Source: Acanthamoeba castellanii str. Neff (taxonomy: Eukaryota > Discosea > Longamoebia > Acanthamoebidae). From it: a DNA stretch of 64,000 nt. The stretch is from positions 333,648 through 397,647 of the forward strand of contig NW_004457380.1 of assembly GCF_000313135.1 (NCBI RefSeq), written 5' to 3'. Positions 49,511 to 58,945 of the stretch are shown here, one piece after another. Made by a program: the position numbers and the translations under genes. Every line of letters begins with the position of its first letter. Within the stretch, counting starts at the first letter, position 1. The notes under the pieces are model-generated. The model was not told the DNA's origin. It saw only the letters and a program-made list of their open reading frames with translations, and did no database searches.

Positions 49511-50292
49511 TCAAAATCGAGTTGCGAAGGGCTTTCCAACTGGAATCAATACGCCAAAATGAGGCAAATGGAGGGGGAGGTATGGCAGTTGATGATTGAA
49601 ACTGATTCCAAGTTTGTTGGAGAGCGTTTTTCTTGTGCAATCTGTTGTGTTGGCTCTGGTTGTTGAAGTCGAACCATCAAAGGTCATGGACATGCAGCCA
49701 TCTTGATGGGTTTGGCTGCTCAGGGGAGAAGCAAAAAATCGCCAAGTCCACAACTTTAGTGCCCACTGGCCACTTTTCTTCTTCATTGGGGGTGGTGAGA
49801 CTTGGCGCCCAAGCTGTGCCTGGTGCCCCCAGTGGGCTTGCTCCTTCACTTTGCTTACAATCTTGTTGATAGAGCTGTGAGAGACACAGAAATCTTTCAC
49901 AACTTGCTGCCATGTCTTGCCATTGACAAGCACTGTGTGCACAATTAAGGTATGCAGTTGCCCATCAATCCTGGCCCCCTTCTTCCACAACTGGAGGGGT
50001 GCCTTCTCCTCTTCTTCAGGCCTCCTCTCCTTCACAAGCCTCTTGAGCACTTTCTGTTTTTTCCTTTCTTCTCAAGCTCCTGCACAACCACCACCATCAT
50101 CCTCTCACAGTGGCAGCACTCCTTGGACAGCTGCTGCACCTCAGCAGAGACCATAGCAAGGGCCTCTGCAGGTTGGAGGACTGGCTCCTCCACAATCAGA
50201 ACAGTGGAAGCCATTTTGTGTGCAAGTGCAAAACATTGTGTTTCTTGGTTCACCCAGCTTGCTTGTTGGCACACAGGAAAGAGCACCACCAA
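49511..50292 (-). mobile_element. Decayed CpG-poor element with helix-turn-helix ORF
   Basis: The minus strand holds a broken ORF: MASTVLIVEEPVLQPAEALA, then QQLSKECCHCERMMVVVVQE, a one-base frame change near 50055, then LKRLVKERRPEEEEKAPLQL, GQLHTLIVHTVLVNGKTWQQ, VVKDFCVSHSSINKIVSKVK. The last part is a homeodomain-like HTH of the kind that starts Tc1/mariner and related transposases (V-G-x-S-IxKIV pattern). After this the frame loses similarity. The stretch from about 49550 to 50400 is strongly CpG-poor with excess TpG/CpA, unlike flanking genes. No catalytic DDE block or clear terminal repeats were found by eye, so the class is uncertain. Confidence 0.5.
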
Positions 50293-50713
50293 TTTTTGTT
50301 TGTGGGTGAGAGTTTGCCCAAAAGTGCATCCCAGGAATTTCCGAAACGTCTATAAACTGGTCTTGTTTCTCTGCCCCCAGCCTTAATCAAATAATAGACG
50401 TCGTATCAAACATAATCAAAGAAACCAAAAAAAAAATCAAAAAGTTGTTTGCCGATTCGCTGAAATGGGAAAAAAACAACAAAATTCCAACAAAGCAACA
50501 AGAGAACCAAGGATGGAAACAACACTGGGCACAGCGCTACTTGCACGGCCAATTATCTCCTTGACTAAAGACACACATGGTGCTTTTCCCTTCTTCCAGA
50601 TAATAACGCAACGTTGCTTTCTTTATTATTATTATTATTTTATGCTATTCCTTTAGGTCAACTAATTTTAGTGAGCTGGCCCAACAGTTGGGCCGATCGT
50701 GAGGGTGCTGCAG

Positions 50714-51686
50714 ATGAACGTGCTGGCCGACCGCTTGGCGCCACCGTCAGCCTTCCCCCACACCGACCCTGCCGTGCTGACGTGGGCACACCGCAAGGAC
50801 CTCCTCCTCCAGCAGATCACCAGCCTCGACCCCGACGTCGTCTGTCTTGAGGTCTGGCTGTCCTATTCACCGCACACGCACACGCACACGCCACCGCACG
50901 CACACGCACGCGTTGCTGACGTGGCTGATGAAGTAGGAGGTGGACCACTACGAAGATCACTTCCGGCCGGCCATGGCCAGCCACGGCTACGAGGGCTTCT
51001 TCAAGGTCAAGAACGGCGAGGGCGACGCCGACGGCTGCGCGCTCTTCTTCAAGTCCGCCCGCTTCGAGCTGGTGGCCCACCGCGCCATCGACTTTGAGGG
51101 CTCGCACACGCAGGTGGCCCTCATCGTGCGCCTGCGCCTCCGCTCCGAACAGGACGGCCGCGACCTGTGCGTGGCCGCGACGCACCTCAAGGCCAAGCCG
51201 GGCTTCGAGGAGAAGCGGCTCGAGCAGGGCATTCTCCTGCTACGCAGCGCTCTGGCCTTTATCGGCGGCGGCGATGGTGATGAGGAGGAGCGCCGGCGCA
51301 TCGCCAGCGCGCCCCTGGTGGTGCTGGGCGACTTCAACGACGTGCCGTCGAGCCTGGTGTGCCGCTACTTCCGCGGCGAGCTGCCGCTGGCCGAGATCCA
51401 CGCCGCCATACCGCCGCACCCGTTCCGCCTGGCCAGCGCCTACGCGCACCACCCGCCGCTGGCCGGCGATGTCGATGAGGCTGCAGCAGAGCCCTACAGC
51501 ACGTACAAGAAGCGGGAGACGGAGGTGCGGCGCACGATCGACTACATATGGTACCCGGCCGAGGCGATGGTGCCGGTGGCCCTCCTGGCCGTGCCGGCGG
51601 TGAGCGACCTGCCCGACCGGCTGCCCTGTCGAAACCACCCGTCGGACCACCTGGCCCTCTACGCTGAACTCGCCTGGCGCGAGTGA
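50714..51686 (+). CDS. Nocturnin-like EEP-family phosphatase
   Basis: Two exons. The conserved start RVLQMNVLADRLAPP reaches upstream of the first ATG in frame (50714), so a short 5' exon ending before an acceptor near 50685 may be missing. Exon 1 ends DPDVVCLE; after the intron (GTCTGG to AGTAG) comes EVDHYEDHFRPAMASHGYEG, giving the metal-binding Glu in CLEEVDHY. Further blocks are DGCALFFKSARFELV, CVAATHLKAKPGFEEKRLEQ, APLVVLGDFNDVPSS, EVRRTIDYIWYPAEA and LPCRNHPSDHLALYAELAW. All match nocturnin, including the ATHLKA and PSDHL catalytic motifs. Nocturnin removes the 2'-phosphate of NADPH/NADP; older work called it a deadenylase. Confidence 0.92.
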
Positions 51687-51750
51687 TATTTTAGCAATTT
51701 CTGTTCCTGTCTGCAGAGTTTGAGGAATGTGACGAAGCCAAACGCCCCGC

Positions 51751-52722
51751 TCAGGTGTACTTGTCGTTATGGACAGTCAAGGCCAGAAAGTGAGGGGGTG
51801 AGCGGGGCGCTGGGCCGTGGTGGCCGAGTCCTTCCGCTGAATGCACTCGCGCTGCGCGGCGATCACACCGGTGAAGGTCGAGAACGGCGAGCCCACGAGG
51901 AAGTCCCTCAGCGCGCACACGGCCATCTCCGTCACCAGGCGCGCCGAGATCTGGCAGCGTTGGGGCCACTTGACCCGGTCGCAGCCCATCTCGGGGCCTC
52001 CGGGCAGGTTGGCCACCAGGTACACCCCGGTCTGCGGTGGCGTTAGCGCTGGCGGCCACAAAGAGCCGCGTCACGCCCCGCAGCGCTGTCATGGTCTTGA
52101 TCTCGGCCACCACGGCCTCCAGCGTCGGTTTCCATCGAACCAGGTCCCAGCCCAAGTGCACGCACATGCTCACGACCCGGTTCGTCTGATGCTTGGAAGC
52201 CGGACCGGTGTCGAGCGGGCGCAGGCTGGCCAGCACAACGGTGGCCGATTCAACGATGGCGACTGTAAAGGGCAGCACGGGAAACTCGTCCAGCGGCACG
52301 CTCATCTGAAATGCGGCGGTTGGGGGCATGGCCAGCATCGGAATGCGCGCCAGATCCACGTCGGCGGCTCGCGGTGCGTTGGCGGTGACAGAAGAGTCCA
52401 GCGAAAATGAGAGTTGGCGGTTATCATCGACAGGGTAGAGGTATCAACCTGCGCGCAGGCCATGGTCTCATTTGACTGCACCATTGCACGGCTGGCGAAT
52501 GTAGGACTCGATGGCGGCCGGTCGAACACGGCCAGCGTGGGTTCGCCCTGAGCGCACGGGCAGGAAGAGGGTGGCGGCGAGGTGGTCGGAGAACTGGGCG
52601 GACTCTCCGCAGTAGCCAGCTTTTGCTGGGGCGCTGTTTTCCTTTTGCGGGGTTGGAAGAAAAGTTGTTTCCTTTAGGTTTCCTTCAGTAGTCTTTCTTT
52701 TTCCTTGTCGCCAATATTTCAA
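51751..52722 (-). pseudogene. O-fucosyltransferase-like gene with frame breaks (copy A)
   Basis: Minus strand. Readable pieces in changing frames are SAQFSDHLAATLFLPVRSGR, VRPAAIESYIRQPCNGAV, MVQSNETMACAQVDT, then (after one missing base near 52447) YPVDDNRQLSFSLDSSVTAN, VVLASLRPLDTG, SMCVHLGWDLVRWKPTLEAV, VAEIKTMTALRGVTRLFVAA and, after a second slip near 52030, GVYLVANLPGGPEMGCDRVK, SARLVTEMAVCALRDFLVGS and PFSTFTGVIAAQREC. The order (VH-R-like strand, RLFVA, then DF-VGSPFSTFTGVIAAQR) fits the C-terminal half of GDP-fucose O-fucosyltransferases, but the arginine pocket is not clear. Base-call errors are the alternative to true decay. A shorter related copy lies inverted at 57085-57563. Confidence 0.6.
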
Positions 52723-52964
52723 CCTTTTTTCAGGTTGTGGTCGGCCAGTTGTGGAGGCAAGGGCACGGCAGTCTGACGCCTCACGACAAGAGGCGCCTTA
52801 GCATGGCCTCATGCTGGGAGCAGTTGAGTAGAATACAAACGCACCAGGTAGTGGTTCCCATCTAATCAGTTCCATCTTTGTTTTCGCGTCTGACTGATTG
52901 TTTGGGTGGCGAGCAGAGCGAGACAGAGTTGTCAGATTGAGAAACGCGCAAGAAGAGCAAGGCC

Positions 52965-54359
52965 ATGAGCAGCATGAAGAACGTCAAGGTAGCAGAAGCG
53001 TTGGGGGCACTAGCCTCGCGCAAGCTCATCTCAGTCGAGACCAAGACGCCGCTCAAGGACGTCCTACGCACGCTCCACACCAACCGCATCCTCTCCGTGC
53101 CCGTCATGGAGAACGACAAAGGTACCCACCAGCCTTTATTATTTCAATTAATATTGGATTTATTATTATTTATATATTATTTGTTAATAAATAAAATATG
53201 TGTACCAGGTTGTGTGGGCTTGGTGGACGTGTTGGACCTGGTCAAGTTCACGGCTCTCCAGTTCTTCACCAGCCAGGAGACGAGCGTGATGGACGACAAC
53301 CTGCAGGTGGCCCCCGAGCTCTTCCGCCAATTCGAATTCGAAGACCGTACGGCCGGCGACCTCCTCAAGCAGTCGCCGAGGTGCGTGCCACTCATTCTAC
53401 TACACTTTTACATGACAGCTTACACCGCGCTATATATTGACACTATGTTGTATCATATGTGTATACATTGATATATATTAGGAGCCGTAACTTTCAAGTG
53501 TTGGACAAGGAGGCGACGCTGGGCGACGTGGCCAAGGTGCTCAGCCACGACACGCACCGCGTGCTGATCGGGCAGGGCCGGGACGCCAAGCTGGTCTCGC
53601 AGTCGGACATCGTGCGCTACCTGAGCGAGCGCAAGGACCAGCTCGACCGCCAGGTCCTCAACACTCCCGTCGGCCAGCTCAACATCATCCACGAGCGCGT
53701 GCTCCACGTCTCCGAGCACACGACCACCATCAAGGCCTTCTGTCACCTCGTCCGCAACAATGTCAGCGCGCTCGGTACTATTTTCTTTCTTTTATTTTTT
53801 TTATTGTTTTATTATTGTTTATATTTATATAATTATTAATATAAATGTTGTTTTCTTGTTCTTTCGCCACAGCTGTGCTGGACAGACAACAGAAGCTCAT
53901 CGGCACCATCTCGGCGTCCGACCTCAGAGGTAACTGACCCTGGGCCTGTCGTGGACTGACTGCATTCGACGCACACATCCACCTGATGAGGATGCCAATG
54001 CTGATGCTGATGATGACGATGACGATGTTTGCTTTTGATGGTCAACAGGAATCACCGATGAGAGCCTGAACAAGCTCACGCTGCCGGTCCTCGATTTCCT
54101 GAAGTACACCGAGAGGAAGGCGCCCGCGAGCCTCATTCGCTGCTCTCCCGACGAAAAGGTCCGCTGTCCCCTCCCGCCCACCCTGTCGATGACGATGTGC
54201 CGAATTGACGGTGTGTGTCGTGTGTGTCGTGTACAGTTGGACATGGCGATCAACAAGCTGGTGGAGGCCAAGGTGCACAGATTGTGGGTGACTGACGAGA
54301 ACGAGAAGCCCGTCGGCGTGCTCGCCCTCAGCGATGTCATTCGCACCGTCCTCGCCTGA
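52965..54359 (+). CDS. Quadruple CBS-domain protein (AMPK-gamma/SNF4-like layout)
   Basis: ATG at 52965. Six exons close in phase, about 310 residues with four CBS motifs: VAEALGALASRKLISVETKT with ILSVPVMENDKGCVGLVDVL; QVLDKEATLGDVAKVLSHDT with RVLIGQGRDAKLVSQSDIVR; HTTTIKAFCHLVRNNVSALA with KLIGTISASDLRG; and LDMAINKLVEAKVHRLWVTD with PVGVLALSDVIRTVL. Each repeat ends with the SxxD-type turn that contacts adenosyl ribose (SQSD, SASD, LSDV). Two Bateman modules in tandem are the architecture of AMPK gamma/SNF4, but the linker and length also fit plant-type CBS proteins. It should sense AMP/ATP or related ligands. No catalytic domain is attached. Confidence 0.9.
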
Positions 54360-54528
54360 GGAGCAGTGGGGGGTCGGTGTGGGCTGCAGGTGGTGTGGTT
54401 TGTGCGGCACGTGGTGGCATAAAAATGAGTTTTTAAGAGTTAATTTTATTTTATTCATAAGAAGAAAGTGGCTCACCGAAAAAGGTGGTGTGCTACGGGC
54501 GCAAGACCGACCGGAACTTTAACAGGAG

Positions 54529-57037
54529 ATGGAGAGCGTGGCGGACGTCTTGCCCTTCGAAGTGCGTCAAGGACTTGATCGCGTTTCCTTTCCAGCCCAG
54601 CAATGCCCAGCTTGTATAACCAATAATTCTATTTTTTCTATTGCCCCACAGATCTGGTTGCGCATCTTTAGCTTCATAGATGGTAAGATTCTGTTGAACA
54701 CGGTGGCCTTGGGTACCTTCACCCCGCCTCACCCCCTCAACTTTTTTTATTTATTATTTTATTATTATTAAATGCCTCGCTGGCAACACAAACAAATAAA
54801 ATCCAAAATTAAATTAACTAAAAAAATATTTTGGTAAATGGAATGTAGTGTGCGGGCAGTGGCGCAGCCTGGTCGACGACGAGGAGGTGTGGGAGACCCA
54901 GGTCCGGCGGATCCTCGCGGACCACCCCGACCCCGTCCTCGCCCCACCGCCCACCGCCCCCACGCCCGCTCCTACCGCCGCCGCCGCCGCCGGCACCACC
55001 CCCGATTCACCAGCACCCACCGATTACCAGTACACACACCAGCCCTTCGGCCTCGTCGACGAGCCTCTCCTGTGGTACAGGCGCCTCACTCCTTCCTGCG
55101 CACATGCTCACGGCACGACACACACACACACGACACACACACACGACACACACGACACACGACACACACGCACGGCTAATGATAGAGTTGGTGACCGTGC
55201 AAACAGGAAGGAGGTGGGGCGCACGGGTGAGGTGGAAGCGGAGGCGGAGGAGAAGATCGAGGTGTGGGACCGGGAGGCGCTGAAGCGGCGGGAGAAGAAG
55301 AGGAAGACGGAGGAGAACCGGCGGGCGTTCCGGGCCAGGGCCGAGAGCTGGGTCAAGCCCAAGGACCGCACCTGGAAGTGGCTCTACCGCGCCAAAACGG
55401 TTCCGCCCCAAACGCGAACGACAAAGCAATCGTAAAGCCTGACGTGTGTGCGTTGTGCGGTGTGTGCGGTGTGTCGTGCGCGGTGTGTTGTGTGTGTGTG
55501 CGGAGCAGAATTGTCTGATGGAAATCGAGAGTCCAAGCGGAATTGGGTGGAAGGAATGGAACGAGACCGACGGCACGTTCGTGCGCTATGAGGGTACGCG
55601 CGCGCTTCATGCTACGCCCCCATCAGGAATCACACTCAACCTTGAGCGCGCACGCACCCAATTGTTAACCTACATAGCTGTACACCACACGACACGACAC
55701 GACACACACGCATGACACGCACACGCCCATCAGGCGAGTGGAAGGAGGGCCAATTCCACGGCGCGGGCATCAAATGGCACAGGGACGAGGACAAGCAGTG
55801 GAAGTGCGTGGGCCAGTTCGCCAACGACTACGCGGACGGCGAGGCGAATGCCGTGTGGGCTCACACGATGGTCATCTACGAGGGCCTCTGGCAGAACGGG
55901 CTGCCCCACGGCTACGGCGTCAAGAGCCACCCCAAGGGTACTGCCGCCGCCGCCGCCGCTGCTCGTCGTGCGTTGTGTGCGTCGCTCATAGCGCGCCCAC
56001 GGCACACGCGACACACGCCCAACCGCACACGCGCACGCACACAGATGGCAAGTACGAGGGGATGTGGGTCGAGGGCATGGAGACGGGACACGGGAGGCAC
56101 TCGTGGAACGACGGCAGCTACTTCGAGGGCGACTGGGTCGGGGGCCAGCAGAACGGGCACGGCACCTACGTATGGAAGTCCGGCAACTGGTGCGTTTTTA
56201 TTATTATTATTGTGGGTGTTATTTGATACTTTAGTTGTTATTATTATTATTTATTAATTATTATTTCGTTGTTGGTTTCATTGGCTTTTTAGTTTTTTTT
56301 TAAAAAAAAACAATGTGGCCGGCTCACTCGTTGTGCAGCTTCACGGGCCTGTGGGAGAACTGCAATCAGGTCAAGGGCGTCAACACGTGGTTCGATGGGC
56401 GGAGCTACGACGGCGAGTACCACGCCGGTGAGAAGCGCGGCCAGGTGCGTACAGTCGTTGTGTGTGCGTGAGTGCGACGCCACACACACACACACACACT
56501 GACCGCGCTCTGGACTGTAGGGCACGTACACGTGGGCCGATGGGAGTGTATACAAAGGCGGGTGGGATCATGGCCTGCGGCAGGGCGAGGGCCGAATGGA
56601 TTGGCCCGACGGCACCTGGTTCTTGGTACGCACGACACACAACACGCATGTGCACACACACAACACGCATGTGCACACACAACACGCATGTGCACACACA
56701 CCACCACACACACACACACACACACACACACAATGTAACTAATGTGATGGTGGTGGCTACGCAGGGCGTGTGGGACAGGGACGACCGGGTGGAGGTGCGG
56801 GAGTCGAATGTGCGGGACTGGAACAAGAGAGACAAGCCCTACGATCTGTACTTCCTGGAGGACGGCGACGTGTGGAACCGGAAGTACATGCACGACATCA
56901 AGGAGCGCAGGCGGCAGAAGAAGCTGGCCATCGAGGAGGAGCGGCTCAAGCAGAAGCTGCTCGACAAGAAGACATCGACTTCATCGCCGTCATCGCCGTC
57001 GGTTGGCGCCGAGCTCCAAGAGCTGCCTCTTGCCTGA
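54529..57037 (+). CDS. F-box protein with MORN repeats
   Basis: ATG at 54529. The first exon MESVADVLPFE joins in phase to IWLRIFSFIDGKILLNTVAL and VCGQWRSLVDDEEVWE: a clear F-box (LP-E-W-RIFSFID ... V---W). A Pro/Ala linker and a basic coiled coil (DREALKRREKKRKTEENRRA) follow. MORN-type repeats come next: GEWKEGQFHGAGIKW, YEGLWQNGLPHGYGVK, YEGMWVEGMETGHGRHSWND, YFEGDWVGGQQNGHGTYVW, FTGLWENCNQVKGVNTWFDG, YDGEYHAGEKRGQGTYTWAD and YKGGWDHGLRQGEGRMDWPD. The tail has NRKYMHDIKERRRQKKLAIE. F-box proteins bring substrates to SCF ubiquitin ligases; MORN repeats often contact membranes or the cytoskeleton. The stop is at 57037. Junctions checked close in phase. Confidence 0.9.
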
Positions 57038-57084
57038 TGCCTGTAACAACAAGAAATAGAAAAGAAATGCCTATTTCTTGGCCA

Positions 57085-57563
57085 CAGCCCTTGTTGAAGG
57101 TGGTTTGGTACCTGTGCTGGCCAGCCTGCGCCCGCTCGACACCGCCACCGCGACCAAGGTGTCGATGTGTGCACGTGTGGCGCGAGTACCTGGCGCAATG
57201 GCAACCAACGCCGGAGGCCGTGGTGGCCGAGATCAAGACCATGGCTCTTTTTTTTTGTGGCCACCAACCCCAACGCCACCACAGAGCTGTACCTGGTGGC
57301 CAACCTGCCCGGCGGCACCGAGATGGGCTGCGACCCGTCAAGTGGCCCCAGCACTGCCAGAGCTCGGCGCGCCTGGTGACGGAGATGGCCGTGTGTGCGC
57401 TGACCGACTTCTTCGTGGGCTCGCCGTTCTCGACCTTCACCGGCGTGATCGTCGCGCAGCGCGAGCGGGTGCAGCTGAAGGACCCGGCCCACCGCCCTCA
57501 GGCCGGACTGTGCCCGCGACCCACTTTCTCGCCTTGACCCTTTACCATGATAAGTACATATGA
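57085..57563 (+). pseudogene. Inverted, truncated copy of the O-fucosyltransferase-like sequence (copy B)
   Basis: Plus-strand DNA here is closely similar to copy A (51751-52300, minus), starting at GTGCTGGCCAGCCTGCGC and ending past the same C-terminal tail (CACTTTCT...CTTGAC...AAGTACA). Readable pieces are VLASLRPLDTA, EAVVAEIKTM, LYLVANLPGGTEMGC, LVTEMAVCALTDFFVGSPFS and TFTGVIVAQRERVQ. Relative to copy A there is a deletion where ALRGVTR would be, replaced by a T9 run at 57248-57256, and at least one more frame change. It has no start and lacks the N-terminal half. It lies 48 bases after the F-box/MORN stop. Confidence 0.75.
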
Positions 57564-57616
57564 ATGTGTGCATTCCAGCAACACCGCCCTGCTCAATTTG
57601 CAGGTTGACCCTGTCA

Positions 57617-58575
57617 TCACCGGATTGCCTGGCCCCGCTCTCCATGGCCGCCGCCATGCTGGGGGAGCCAGTACTTGTGATAGATGTGCACCACCTGCTC
57701 CTGGGTCCTCGCAATCGACCCTGGCCTGCGGGCGCAGATGCAACTGTCAACGAACTTGACAACACTCACATCAGAGCCGCCAGGGTGCTGCGCACCGTTT
57801 CTCTCGGACCAGGTCGATGGCCTGCTGCGGCTGCAGGCCCTCTTCGCCGACGAGGTAGCACGCGAGGATGGTGCCCGTACGCCCATAGCCCTGCGTATGA
57901 CGCAGCCAGGGAGAGCACCACCAGTTCCATTTGAAGCCGACGTCTACGGTCAGGAAGGAGGAGGGTGGGAAGGTCGCACCTTGTGGCAGTGGGCCACGAC
58001 GCCGTAGCCCGACTTGATGGTCGCTCTGGCTTCCTTCATGAACGCCACGATCTGTTCCTCGGTGGGCGACTCGTAGTCTGCGTTGGTTATAAAAAGTGAG
58101 CGAGTAGAAGATGATGGCGAAGTAGAAGATGATGATGACCTGCGATCGGCAGGTGAAGGAACTGTAGCGGTCTGACGCCGAAGGTGTCGATGGGGCGGCA
58201 GCTGGTGGGGAGCGGCTCGGGGGTGAGGGTGACGACGAGGCCCACGCGCTGCCGTCGCGCGAGGTAGCGGAGGTGCGCGGGCGTGGGAAAGGCCATCCCG
58301 CCCAGCCGCCCTTCCAGAACCCACCCAAAACGGACGGGCACCACCTCGCCTTCTTCTTCTTCAACTCGAGGATCTTCTACGTCGCGGGACGTGCTCAAGT
58401 GTCTTTTTGTTGAATGGAGATCAGCAGGAGTAATGGTTTGAAATTCATGTTGTATTTGAATTGATGATTGCAGCGACCAAGGGGAAGGGGTCAACCGTAG
58501 AGAGGCCTCAGGGAAGGGACGGCATCGATGCAGTGCGCGCTGCCCGGAGAAGATGCGCACAGCAGCTTTCATCAT
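57617..58575 (-). CDS. DUSP23-like atypical dual-specificity phosphatase
   Basis: ATG at 58575 (MMKAAVRIFSGQRALHRCRP). The N-terminal 80 residues are Arg/Ser-rich, possibly an organelle leader, then FGWVLEGRLGGMAFPTPAHL, RYLARRQRVGLVVTLTPEPL, LQFLHLPIADYESPTEEQIV (general-acid Asp rebuilt across the intron), AFMKEARATIKSGYGVVAHC, then HKGYGRTGTILACYLVGEEG, QQAIDLVREKRPGSI and QEQVVHIYHKYWLPQHGGG. The signature is HCHKGYGRTG (HCX5R). Order and spacing match human DUSP23 (FSWVLPGRLAG start, RPGSIE end). All four exons close in phase. Its substrate is unknown. Its 5' end approaches a coding-like stretch on the + strand. Confidence 0.92.
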
Positions 58576-58945
58576 CCTCTGGTTTCGCAGTAGCGTTTCG
58601 TGAATGTCGACGACGATCGTTGGTCGCGCAAAGTCGCCAAGGCCACGCTTCTTCACGTTGCGAACAACTGCTCGCTCAACCTAGACAGCTTTCTAGAAGT
58701 CCTTGTCTTCCTCATCGGCACCAAGGCCAACACAATTGGTACCAGCTATCTTCTTATTCTACTTGGTCTCTTTCTTCTTTTCAACTTGCATTAGTCGCCC
58801 CCAATTCAATCATTCATCTTGTGGCCTCCTCCCTTTACATGATTTCCTTCATGAACTTCTGCTTCAACACTTCTGCTTCAACAAGTTCTGGCGAACGTTG
58901 CAAACGTTTTAAAATCTTCTCCATCTCAGCTCGTAGCGAATCATC
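58576..58945. other. Gap between divergent genes with two weak coding-like stretches
   Basis: On plus, 58600-58738 reads MNVDDDRWSRKVAKATLLHV and LNLDSFLEVLVFLIGTK and ends at a good GTACCA donor, but cannot be joined in frame to the next gene. On minus, about 58937-58835 reads SLRAEMEKILKRLQRSPELV then EAEVLKQKFMKEIM. Either may be a 5' exon, a small gene or chance. Confidence 0.3.
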
